A stretch of DNA of 64,000 bases from contig NZ_AP022577.1 in the NCBI RefSeq assembly GCF_010730955.1, forward strand, positions 4,960,001-5,024,000, in the 5' to 3' direction. Positions 48,331-56,088 of the stretch are shown piece by piece (the first letter of the stretch is position 1; every line of letters starts with the position of its first letter). Made by a program: the position numbers and the translations under genes. The DNA is from Mycolicibacterium aubagnense. GTDB lineage: Bacteria > Actinomycetota > Actinomycetes > Mycobacteriales > Mycobacteriaceae. The notes beneath the pieces were generated by a model. That model searched no databases, was not told the origin of the DNA, and was given only the letters and a program-made list of their open reading frames with translations.

Positions 48331-48966
48331 ATGACCGAACGCGGAATCTGGCTCGCCGACGTCGCGCAGGCGGAGAACCTGGCCACCTTCGTCGAGCGTG
48401 TGCTGCGCCTTGACGAAGCGGCGGTGGTGCGGTTGCGGATGCGCGGTGACGGTGTCATTGTCGCCTGGGCAGCAACGGGTTTCGAGGTGCTGGCCGCGCG
48501 GGTGCTGAGCGGCCGGTTGACGCCGTCTGACCTGTGCGCCGGCGCTGACGCCTTGAGCCGTGAGCTGCCCGGTTCGGGCCGCATCGATCCGGGGTTCGCG
48601 ATGGACTCGGCGTGGCGGGGTGCGCTGCCGCCGGACAACGGGTTCAGTCACCTCGACGATGTGCCGGCCCACGCGATGATGGAGCTGTCGCAGCGGGGCG
48701 TCGATCTGGCCCGCGAACACAGTGGGGCACAGGGCCCGCCGCCGTCATTGCTGGACCAGGACGTCGTCACGGTCAGCGCCGGCGACATCGAGGTGGGCAT
48801 CCCGATGCGGTGCGTATTCGCCTTGACCGCCATGGGTTTCGTACCCGATCCGCTGCCCGAGAACGAGGTGGTCCGGGTCCGGGTGCATCCGACGTGGCTG
48901 AGGATCGACGCCCGCTTCGGCTCGGTGTACCGCCGGCGCGGCGGTCCGATCCTGTTGTCGCCCTAA
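48331..48966 (+). CDS. Conserved mycobacterial hypothetical protein
   Basis: A 211-residue soluble protein from ATG 48331 (MTERGIWLADVAQAENLATFVERVLRLDEAAVVRLR). The C-terminal half contains VSAGDIEVGIPMRCVFALTAMGFVP and ends with a basic stretch (IDARFGSVYRRRGGPILLSP). No known domain. It is likely co-transcribed with the thioesterase. Equivalent to Rv2474c by position. Function unknown. Confidence 0.75.
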   Translation: MTERGIWLADVAQAENLATFVERVLRLDEAAVVRLRMRGDGVIVAWAATGFEVLAARVLSGRLTPSDLCAGADALSRELPGSGRIDPGFAMDSAWRGALPPDNGFSHLDDVPAHAMMELSQRGVDLAREHSGAQGPPPSLLDQDVVTVSAGDIEVGIPMRCVFALTAMGFVPDPLPENEVVRVRVHPTWLRIDARFGSVYRRRGGPILLSP

Positions 48967-49046
48967 CCCGCCACGCGAGCACGAGAGCCGGGAACACTAT
49001 TGAGTTATCAAGGTGCACAGCAGGTTTCAGATAGCGCTTGACGCGG

Positions 49047-50288
49047 CTATGCCGCAACGGCGTCCAGTCGCATGGTGCGGCGGTTGTAGGCCGGGATCGG
49101 GTTCCGGTGTGGGTCGACGGTCGCGGGTGGGATGAGCCAGGGGTGTTTGTCCAGGCCCATGACGACGTCCCAGCCGTCGTGATGCACATTGGCGTGACAC
49201 GCCGGGCACAGCAGGCACCCGTTGCTCAGGCTGGTTTCACCGTCGTGGGTCCAGTGCACGATGTGGTGCGCATGGGTGCGCCCCGGCGGCGCCCCGCATT
49301 TGATGCAGCATTGATCCCGCAGATAAAGCGCTTTGCGCAGATGCGCCGGAAACAACCGCTTCTCCCGCCCCATCTCCAACGGCACCCGTTCGCCGTCCAC
49401 GATCACCGTCGTCACGGTGGTGTCGCAGCAGATCCGGTCCAGGGTCAGGGCGCTGACCGACCCCATGAACGCCAACTCCGCCAGATCCGGGGCATCAGCG
49501 GGCACCGTCACCAGAAGCTGGGTGCGCGGTGCGGACGCGATATCCCCGCCGCGGGCCGCGATATCCAACACCGCCTCCAGAGCGTCCGCGCGTCGCCGCC
49601 CCGCCGACCGCGTATCAGGGCTGCCATCGGGTTCAGGGCGCGGCGCCGAAAGTTCCTCCATCGCGGCGATGTATTTCGCGCCCACTTCGGCATCCAGATC
49701 CGCACGCACCTGTAGCCGGCCGTCGCTGGTCACCCGGTGATCGACGGTGTTGATGGACCGGTCCTCGGCTGCCGGCAGCCCACCCTCAGCGGCGGCATGG
49801 CGATTACCGAGCCGCCGGGCCCGCGCCGTGATCTCGGCCGGTGTGGCACCGGAGAAGAACTGCCCCAGCAGATCACTGACCTGCGCGAAGCGGGCCGCCT
49901 CATCCACCGGGCCGGGTGAGCGTGCCCGAATATGGTTGATGCCCTTGACGATCGCATCGACATGCTCACCCGAGATCGCCCCGTCACCGGCATGGGCGGC
50001 CAGCGTCGGCAACGACGGCAGCGCACCACCGATACGCACCCACCGCTCGGCCACCGCGGGTGCACACCCCAACGACATCAACAACTCCCGCAGCGTCCGC
50101 CCCTGCGACGCCGCCACCCCACACCGACCCAGCACCCCGGCCACCACCGCCGCCAGATGATCAACCAGATTCCGCAGCGTCTGCAGCGTCCGCATCGACT
50201 CGAGGGCGTCGTCCCGGGTGATGTCATCCGGAAGGTGTACGCCTCGAGCGATGTCGAGGCTGGCGGTGAGATCTTCTGCGATTCCCAT
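49047..50288 (-). CDS. 13E12-type protein: DUF222 plus HNH endonuclease
   Basis: A 413-residue member of the mycobacterial 13E12 repeat family. The first 300 residues form the DUF222 helical region (LRNLVDHLAAVVAGVLGRCGV, AARFAQVSDLLGQFFSGATPAEITARARRL). The C-terminus is an HNH nuclease (RDQCCIKCGAPPGRTHAHHIVHWTHDG, LCPACHANVHH). It probably nicks or cuts DNA. ATG 50288 is chosen; a perfect LexA-type box lies 12 bp upstream, so it should be induced by DNA damage. Copies of this family often occur at recombination-prone sites. Confidence 0.9.
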   Translation of the reverse strand: MGIAEDLTASLDIARGVHLPDDITRDDALESMRTLQTLRNLVDHLAAVVAGVLGRCGVAASQGRTLRELLMSLGCAPAVAERWVRIGGALPSLPTLAAHAGDGAISGEHVDAIVKGINHIRARSPGPVDEAARFAQVSDLLGQFFSGATPAEITARARRLGNRHAAAEGGLPAAEDRSINTVDHRVTSDGRLQVRADLDAEVGAKYIAAMEELSAPRPEPDGSPDTRSAGRRRADALEAVLDIAARGGDIASAPRTQLLVTVPADAPDLAELAFMGSVSALTLDRICCDTTVTTVIVDGERVPLEMGREKRLFPAHLRKALYLRDQCCIKCGAPPGRTHAHHIVHWTHDGETSLSNGCLLCPACHANVHHDGWDVVMGLDKHPWLIPPATVDPHRNPIPAYNRRTMRLDAVAA

Positions 50289-50299
50289 ACCAAATTTTA

Positions 50300-50315
50300 T
50301 CGAACAAACGTTCGA
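50300..50315. promoter_or_regulatory. Perfect mycobacterial SOS (LexA) box
   Basis: TCGAACAAACGTTCGA fits the consensus TCGAAC-N4-GTTCGA exactly. Its edge is 12 bp from the HNH gene start, so LexA would block that promoter until DNA damage. Confidence 0.9.
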
Positions 50316-50481
50316 ATGACAACGGCTGGAGCATTGGATCTTGCGATGTATCAAGACTTCGGTGACAGTTTTGCGGTCTAGGAGGTGACTCTTCTGGCCC
50401 GAGGCTCGGGGCCGGGTGTCAATGAGCCGATCGGGACTGGCGGAAAGGTGGGCTGACCGCGTAGCCCACCGTCAACCTCAT

Positions 50482-50670
50482 TCAGCTTGCAACGAGCGCA
50501 TCATGCCAGCACTGGGTATCGGTGATCTGAACCAGTGCGACGACCTTGTCGTCACGGACGGTGATGTCGTGGACGAATGCGGCTGAATACTGCTCGCCGG
50601 CGAAGTGCCACCCAAGCGGACCGGCAAGCTCGTCCGCGACCTGGTCGGGTTGTTGCTCGACGCTCCCGTC
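50482..50670 (-). pseudogene. Remnant of an NTF2/SnoaL-like gene
   Basis: A short stretch encodes LAGPLGWHFAGEQYSAAFVHDITVRDDKVVALVQITD, the C-terminal strands of an NTF2-like domain, but no matching N-terminal half is present upstream. It lies at the 3' side of the BVMO operon on the same strand and is best read as a decayed gene. The remainder of 50316-50713 shows nothing else. Confidence 0.45.
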
Positions 50671-50713
50671 GACTAGCGGACCCGGACGCGGCCCGGACCT
50701 GTTGTTGCGATCG

Positions 50714-51379
50714 TCAGTCGGGAATGGTCGCGTACGCCCGGACCGGGAATGTGCCGAAACCTTCGATGCGCGGCGGGACGGCGGTGAACCGTGCACCGCG
50801 GGCCGGCAGTGCCGCCAGGTTGGTGAGGTGCTCGACGACGTGAATCCCGTTGCCCAACAGGGCGGTATGGATGGGGCGCCGGCCAGCCGATTCCGGACTG
50901 GCGTCGTCGATGTTCACCGAGTCGATACCGACGAGCGCCACGCCACGATCGATCAACAGCTCGGTGGCAGCTTCGGACAGGAACGGCGCGTCGATGCCGT
51001 AGGCCTCGGTACCGAAATGCCGGTCCCATCCGGTGTCGATGAGGACTGCGCAGCCGGCCTCGATGTCGTCGGGTAGCTCGGCGACATCGACGCTCCGCGT
51101 TGCGACGTCCCGACGGTGTACGACGATGGCGGGCAGGTCCACCAGAGTGTTCAAGTCGAGCCCGGACAGGTCCGGGCCGTTCTCGTAGCGATGGAACGGG
51201 GAGTCGATATAGGTCCCCGTGTTGCCGACCATGGTGATCGCGCCGATCGCGAACTCGGTGCCGGGGGCGTAGACCTCGCGGGACGCCTCGCGAGTGAGGT
51301 GGTCATCGATCGACGGTGCGGGCAACCCCGGATAGGTCACCATGCCGGCCCGAATCAGGTGAGACAAATCGACGAGCAT
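50714..51379 (-). CDS. Cyclase family protein (kynurenine-formamidase-like) with altered metal motif
   Basis: A 221-residue cyclase-fold protein (MLVDLSHLIRAGMVTYPG ... LIDTGWDRHFGTEAYG ... VNIDDAS ... IHVVEHLTNL). The usual metal motif HxGTHxDxPxH reads NTGTYIDSPFH (residues 53-63): two of the metal-binding His are Asn and Tyr, while Asp59 and His63 remain. Metal binding or reaction may therefore differ. It is the last gene of the BVMO operon, 33 bp after the SDR. It could open a lactone made by the monooxygenase, but this is inference. Confidence 0.8.
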   Translation of the reverse strand: MLVDLSHLIRAGMVTYPGLPAPSIDDHLTREASREVYAPGTEFAIGAITMVGNTGTYIDSPFHRYENGPDLSGLDLNTLVDLPAIVVHRRDVATRSVDVAELPDDIEAGCAVLIDTGWDRHFGTEAYGIDAPFLSEAATELLIDRGVALVGIDSVNIDDASPESAGRRPIHTALLGNGIHVVEHLTNLAALPARGARFTAVPPRIEGFGTFPVRAYATIPD

Positions 51380-51412
51380 GGCGACCCTTTCCCGCGCGGC
51401 TGATGCCCAACC

Positions 51413-52336
51413 TTAGCGAGACGGGACGGGCTCCTCGGCGGCGGTCGCCGGAATCACCCGGTCGAGTAACGGCGCGGCCAGCTTCTCGACCAGATCAAAC
51501 GAAAAGGGCTGTGTCATACGGCGATTGATGCCGGGTGCGATGCGGTGCATCACGTAGCCCAGCCATGCCTCTGCCCGCACCGGGACCACCGCGAGGTCGA
51601 GGTTGACCGCCCGCACCGCGGCTCGCGCCACGAGATCGGGGCTCATCGGCGAGATCGGCAGGACGTCCGCGAGCGCTTGAAGTTGTCTGGTGAGGCGCTT
51701 CGCCTGCTCGACCAACGCGGGGTCTACGCCGACCGTCACGGCTCGGTCGCCGATATGGGTGTTGATCACGCCGGGGCAGACCGCGCTGACGCCGATGCCG
51801 TACTGCCTGAATTCCAGGCGCAGACATTCGCTGAGCATCTTGACCCCCGCCTTCGACACCGAGTACGGCGCCATGACCGGCGTCGGCGTGAACGCTGCTG
51901 CCGAAGCGATGTTGACGATGTGACCGCCTCGACCACGCTCGGCTATCTGCGCACCGAACACCCGGCAGCCGTGCACCACGCCCATGAGGTTGACGCTGAG
52001 CTGCTTGTCCCAATCCGCGGCGGATAGTTGGAGGAACGGACCGCTGACGAGGATGCCCGCGTTGTTGACCACGACGTCGGGCACGCCGTGCTCGGCACGC
52101 ACGTCGCGCGCGAACACCTCCCACGCGTCCGGGTCGGCGACGTCCAGCTGGGCTGTCGACGCCCTGTGGCCGGCGCCTTTGATCATGGCCGCGGTCGCCT
52201 CCGCCAGGTCGAGGTTGATGTCGGAGACCACCACGTGTGCACCGAGTTTGGCGAAGCGGATGGCGGTGGCACGACCGATGCCGCTCCCGGCGCCGGTGAC
52301 CACCACGAGCTGCGGCTCGAGATTGTTGATTTTCAT
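51413..52336 (-). CDS. Short-chain dehydrogenase/reductase
   Basis: A 307-residue SDR with VVVTGAGSGIGRAT (cofactor loop), VVNNAGI, catalytic Ser in NIASAAA and YSVSK, then VCPGVINT. The C-terminal 50 residues form a longer tail than usual. The gene overlaps the BVMO stop by four bases (ATGA), so they are co-translated. In this operon it likely interconverts an alcohol with the ketone used by the BVMO. NAD or NADP preference: an Asp (VVSDINL) at the end of the second strand suggests NAD. Confidence 0.87.
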   Translation of the reverse strand: MKINNLEPQLVVVTGAGSGIGRATAIRFAKLGAHVVVSDINLDLAEATAAMIKGAGHRASTAQLDVADPDAWEVFARDVRAEHGVPDVVVNNAGILVSGPFLQLSAADWDKQLSVNLMGVVHGCRVFGAQIAERGRGGHIVNIASAAAFTPTPVMAPYSVSKAGVKMLSECLRLEFRQYGIGVSAVCPGVINTHIGDRAVTVGVDPALVEQAKRLTRQLQALADVLPISPMSPDLVARAAVRAVNLDLAVVPVRAEAWLGYVMHRIAPGINRRMTQPFSFDLVEKLAAPLLDRVIPATAAEEPVPSR

Positions 52337-53910
52337 CCGGCTTCCTTCGACGTGGCTGCTACTTCGTGTGCGTTGGCGGCGCCGGTCCCGTATCGGTAGA
52401 CGTCGAGGTTGTAATGGCGGTTCTGCCAGTACATCTCGCCGTGTGTCGTCGGCCGGAACGGTGAATCACCGTGGTAGTCGATGTAATACGTGTTGGAGCC
52501 GGCGCACGTCGGTGTGAACAGGACGTTGCGTTCCTGGCGCCGCAGACAGTGCTGGAAATAGGCGTCGTGAACTTCCCGGCGGATCTCCACCTCCCGGGCA
52601 CCGCGCCGATTGGCTTCGGCGATCGCGCGGCTCAGGTGTGCCGCGGTGGCCTCGATCATCCACAGATACGACCCGAGCACGAACCCGTAGGGGCCGGTGA
52701 TCATGAACATGTTCGGGAAACCGGGAACCGAGACGCCTTGGTAGGCCTGAAATCGATTGACGGCCCAGAACTCCGCGGCGTCGAGTCCGTCGCGACCGAC
52801 GACGGGGAAGGGCGGTACCGAATCCCGTTCCCACAGTTTGAATCCGGTGGCACAGATCAGGACGTCCACCTCGTGCTCGACGCCGTCGGCGGTCACCACG
52901 CCGTGGTCGATGATGCGCTCGATGGAATCGGTGACGAGGCTGACGTCACTCCGATTGAACGTCTTCAGGTACTCGTTGGACATTGACGGCCGCTTACAGC
53001 CCAGGCCGTAGCGGGGGATCAGTTTCTCTCGGGTCGCAGGGTCGGTGATCTGACTGCGCATCCAGGCCCGCGCCGGAGCCTCCGCGAGCTTGCGCGTCGC
53101 CTCGACCATCCAGCTCGGTCCGGTGAGCATGCCGCCCATCCCGATCTCGGTCGCGACGGTTCCGGCGGCGCGGAGCACCGACCGCAATTGGCCGAACTCG
53201 AGCACTGCGCGGGCGATACCGTGAATCTCACTGTCCGGCTTGGGGAATACCCAGATCGGCGTGCGCTGAAAGACAGTGAGATGCGCGACCTCGTCGACGA
53301 TCGCCGGCACCAGCTGCAGCGACGTCGCGCCCGTTCCGATCACGGCCACCCGCTTGCCGGCCAGTGCGACGTCGTGGTCCCACAGGGCGGTGTGCATGAG
53401 CACCCCGCCGAAATCCTGCAGACCGGGAATGTCCGGCATCTTGGGCCGTTCCAGTCCGCCGACGGCCATCACGATGTGACGCCCGGTGATCTCGGTCCCG
53501 CCATCGATCCGCAACCGCCACATGCAGTTCCGCTCATCGAAGGTCGCGCCGGTCACGTTGGTGCCCAGCCGCAACTTGTCCCGCAAGCCGTACTTGTCCA
53601 CCATGTCGTCGGCGTAGTCACGCAACTCGCTGCCAGGCGCGAAGACCCGGGACCAGCCGCCGCGCTGCTCGTACGAGAAGCTGTAGATGACCGACGGGAT
53701 ATCCACCGCGACACCGGGATAGGTGTTCGCATGCCAGGTGCCCCCGACGTGGTCCCACTTGTCGACGACGACGAAGTCGTGGATCCCCTTGCGCTGGAGG
53801 GCGATACCGGCGCCGATACCGCCGAACCCGGCGCCGACGATCACGACCTCGTGATCTGGTTCGTGTCGCTCGGCCGTCGGCGGCTGTGCGTACTGAGTGC
53901 TGGCGGTCAT
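52333..53910 (-). CDS. Flavin-containing Baeyer-Villiger monooxygenase
   Basis: A 525-residue class B flavoprotein. It has FAD motif VIVGAGFGGIGAGIAL, BVMO fingerprint FGGVLMHTALWDHD (FxGxxxHxxxWD form), NADPH motif VIGTGATSLQLVP, and a second ATGF near residue 380. It would insert oxygen into a ketone to give an ester or lactone, or oxidise a sulphur compound like EthA. ATG 53910; the 28-residue longer reading upstream is not supported. It follows the diiron-type hydrolase by 13 bp. Confidence 0.9.
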   Translation of the reverse strand: MTASTQYAQPPTAERHEPDHEVVIVGAGFGGIGAGIALQRKGIHDFVVVDKWDHVGGTWHANTYPGVAVDIPSVIYSFSYEQRGGWSRVFAPGSELRDYADDMVDKYGLRDKLRLGTNVTGATFDERNCMWRLRIDGGTEITGRHIVMAVGGLERPKMPDIPGLQDFGGVLMHTALWDHDVALAGKRVAVIGTGATSLQLVPAIVDEVAHLTVFQRTPIWVFPKPDSEIHGIARAVLEFGQLRSVLRAAGTVATEIGMGGMLTGPSWMVEATRKLAEAPARAWMRSQITDPATREKLIPRYGLGCKRPSMSNEYLKTFNRSDVSLVTDSIERIIDHGVVTADGVEHEVDVLICATGFKLWERDSVPPFPVVGRDGLDAAEFWAVNRFQAYQGVSVPGFPNMFMITGPYGFVLGSYLWMIEATAAHLSRAIAEANRRGAREVEIRREVHDAYFQHCLRRQERNVLFTPTCAGSNTYYIDYHGDSPFRPTTHGEMYWQNRHYNLDVYRYGTGAANAHEVAATSKEAG

Positions 53911-53923
53911 GTCCGGCGCCCGG

Positions 53924-54805
53924 CTATCGCACGTAGCCGACGAGTTCGCCACCGGCGCCGAACAAGTCGTGCCGCCAGCGTTCGAGGATCTCATCGGTGG
54001 GCACGTCGTCGGGGTGGAAGCCGGGTCGCAAGTACTCGTGAATCTCCCCGAGGATGCCGCGCACCAGCGGCCCGCGGAATACGCCGTACGTCTGGCGCAG
54101 CACCGTGATCGGTCGTGGCCATGCCGTTGGATCCAGCAGGATCGACAAGGCCACCGCGGCCGTGACGACCGGGATGGTCAGGAAATACATGAACCACATG
54201 ACGGCGATGCGGGTGCGCTCGGAACCGCCCACCGACCGGTAGACGTCGAAGGCGACGGACTTGTGCTCCAACTCCTCCATGGCGTGCCAGTTCAGGAGAC
54301 GCCAGACCTCGGGATCGCCTGGGATTGCCTGGATTTCGTCGTTGGAGAGCACCCGCGCGCCCAGGACGGCGGTGTAGTGTTCCGCGGCGGCCGTCATCGC
54401 CAGATGCACTTTCGCCGGGATCAGCTTCTCGATGCGCAGCACCATTTTCTGTCGCACGCTGGTCGGGGCGAACAACAAGAACCGCACCAGCGGATAACCC
54501 ATGTCCGCCAACTGTGTGTTCAACTTGCGGTGTTCCTGTCCGTGCACGGATTCCTGGCCGATGAACCCCGCGACGCGCTTCTTGAGTGCCGGGTCGGTGA
54601 TCTGGTCGGAGAAGCGGCGGACCGACCGGATGAACGACTCCTCTCCCGGGGGGAAGGAGCCGGACAACACGGCCACCAGGTGGCTGAACACGATGTCGCC
54701 CTCTACGAAGTGGCGCTTGAGGGGCTCGGGGTCGCCGAACCGGAATCGCATCCGGCGGACTGTCGGGTAGGCGACCCCGCTCGGGGTGATGGGTTCTGCA
54801 CTCAT
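53924..54805 (-). CDS. Predicted metal-dependent hydrolase (diiron, ferritin-like)
   Basis: A 293-residue protein of the COG3687 type. Likely metal ligands are seen in FIGQESVHGQEHRKLN, AAAEHYTAV and LLNWHAMEELEHKSVAFDVYR, giving the E/H set of a four-helix diiron protein. A hydrophobic helix (MYFLTIPVVTAAVALSILL) and a conserved tail (LRPGFHPDD) follow. True reaction unproven. Two copies, one internally deleted, stand side by side here. The operon order is short copy, full copy, BVMO, SDR, cyclase. Confidence 0.83.
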   Translation of the reverse strand: MSAEPITPSGVAYPTVRRMRFRFGDPEPLKRHFVEGDIVFSHLVAVLSGSFPPGEESFIRSVRRFSDQITDPALKKRVAGFIGQESVHGQEHRKLNTQLADMGYPLVRFLLFAPTSVRQKMVLRIEKLIPAKVHLAMTAAAEHYTAVLGARVLSNDEIQAIPGDPEVWRLLNWHAMEELEHKSVAFDVYRSVGGSERTRIAVMWFMYFLTIPVVTAAVALSILLDPTAWPRPITVLRQTYGVFRGPLVRGILGEIHEYLRPGFHPDDVPTDEILERWRHDLFGAGGELVGYVR

Positions 54806-54830
54806 GATCGGTTCCCTTTCGTGGTGTCGG

Positions 54831-55232
54831 CTATTTCAGGTGGTCGACCAGGACACCGTCGGTGCCGAAAAGCGTGTCCCGCCACTGCAGGGCCAGCGCG
54901 CTGGTGTCGACATCGTCCGGGTGAAATCCAGGACGCAGGTATACGGCGAGATCACGCAGCAGGCCCTTGAATATCGGGCCGGTGAACAGGTCGTACGTTT
55001 CGCGGGCCAGGCGGTCGGGTCGGCGCCGCGCCACGGGATCAGACCCGACGGAGACGGCCAGGGTGGCCAGAGTCAGCGGTAGGAGCACGGTGCACACCGC
55101 CGCGCCGGCGACGAAGTACTTCCGGCCCGCTTCCTGGTTGAAGCGGAAGCGGATTCGCCGGGTCCGGGGATAGAGCGCCCGGGGGTCCCGCTCCGGCGTC
55201 ATCTTTGCGCGTTGCTCACTGCGTACGGACAT
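54831..55232 (-). CDS. Internally deleted paralogue of the metal-dependent hydrolase
   Basis: A 133-residue protein whose two ends match the adjacent 293-residue hydrolase: YPRTRRIRFRFNQEAGRKYFVAG against YPTVRRMRFRF...RHFVEG, and YDLFTGPIFKGLLRDL, LRPGFHPDDVDT, LALQWRDTLFGTDG against YGVFRGPLVRGIL, LRPGFHPDDVPT, RWRHDLFGAGG. The central diiron ligands are missing, leaving one hydrophobic helix (VCTVLLPLTLATLAV). The frame is intact and GAAAGG precedes ATG 55232. It may be a membrane-bound partner without catalysis. First gene of the operon. Confidence 0.7.
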   Translation of the reverse strand: MSVRSEQRAKMTPERDPRALYPRTRRIRFRFNQEAGRKYFVAGAAVCTVLLPLTLATLAVSVGSDPVARRRPDRLARETYDLFTGPIFKGLLRDLAVYLRPGFHPDDVDTSALALQWRDTLFGTDGVLVDHLK

Positions 55233-55259
55233 GCCGCCGCCTTTCCTCGAACAATCAGT

Positions 55260-55285
55260 AACTAGTACCGCGAGTTCTAGTAGTT
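55260..55285. promoter_or_regulatory. Candidate operator upstream of the BVMO operon
   Basis: AACTA at 55260-55264 and TAGTT at 55281-55285 are inverted, with ACTAGT and CTAGTA repeats between. It lies in the 145-bp gap between the TetR gene and the operon it may control. Weak evidence. Confidence 0.35.
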
Positions 55286-55377
55286 CGAAGCTACGACGAC
55301 AGGTGTGAATGCGCAAGGGTATTGGATAATGACGTTTTCTGAACCGTCGGAGCGCAGGTCGCGACGGCCGCGCCGGG

Positions 55378-56085
55378 TCACTCGGTGGTGCCGAACAACG
55401 CCATCTGTTCGTCGGGCGAAATGACGACGCCGCGGGCCGCGGCCGCCGCAGACACCGCACCCCAGATCACGGGCGTCAGCTGAGCGATGAGTTCGTCTTT
55501 GCTGATGGTCGGCTCGTTGAGCCACCGCAGCACCCCCAGGGCAACGGCACCGAGGATCGCGTCGGCGGTGTATTCCAGGTGGTCGGCATCGCCGTCGTGG
55601 GCGCGCAGCATCGCCGCGAGAACCTCGGTCATCGCGCTGGACAGATTGCGGCCGTTCTCGAGCAGCTTGGTGCGGGAGTGGTCGTCGCTGAAATGCGAAC
55701 CGACGACGAACCGAAAGAGGTTGGGGCGCTCGGCCACCAGATCGATGTAGCCGGCCAGTGCTGAACCAACGAGCTCCAGCGCCGTAGCGGTGACGTGGAA
55801 GCACGGAATGACGCGCTGCACGATCAACTCCTGCATGCGCTCACCGACGGCGGCGAACAACGTCTCCTTGTCGGTGAAGAAGCGATACAGCTTCGGTCGT
55901 GGCACGCCCGCGGTTTTCACGACGTCGTCGATCGAGAGGTCCGGACCGAACTCGTCGATAGCTCGAAGGGTTGCCTCGATCAGCTCGGCCCGCACCGTCG
56001 CGCGGTGGGCGCGCCAGCGGTCGGCGCGCGCGTCACCCGTCGGTGCGGACAGCCGCACCGCTGCGCGGGTCGCATCCACGGGCAT
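55378..56085 (-). CDS. TetR-family regulator
   Basis: A 235-residue TetR protein with HTH in LIEATLRAIDEFGPDLSIDDVVKTAGVPRPKLYRFFTDKETLFAAV. The C-terminal domain is all-helical. ATG 56085 is three bases after the aglA stop, so it is probably co-transcribed with glbO and aglA, while its 3' side faces the BVMO operon on the same strand. It is therefore a candidate repressor of the BVMO genes. Confidence 0.85.
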   Translation of the reverse strand: MPVDATRAAVRLSAPTGDARADRWRAHRATVRAELIEATLRAIDEFGPDLSIDDVVKTAGVPRPKLYRFFTDKETLFAAVGERMQELIVQRVIPCFHVTATALELVGSALAGYIDLVAERPNLFRFVVGSHFSDDHSRTKLLENGRNLSSAMTEVLAAMLRAHDGDADHLEYTADAILGAVALGVLRWLNEPTISKDELIAQLTPVIWGAVSAAAAARGVVISPDEQMALFGTTE

Positions 56086-56088
56086 GGG

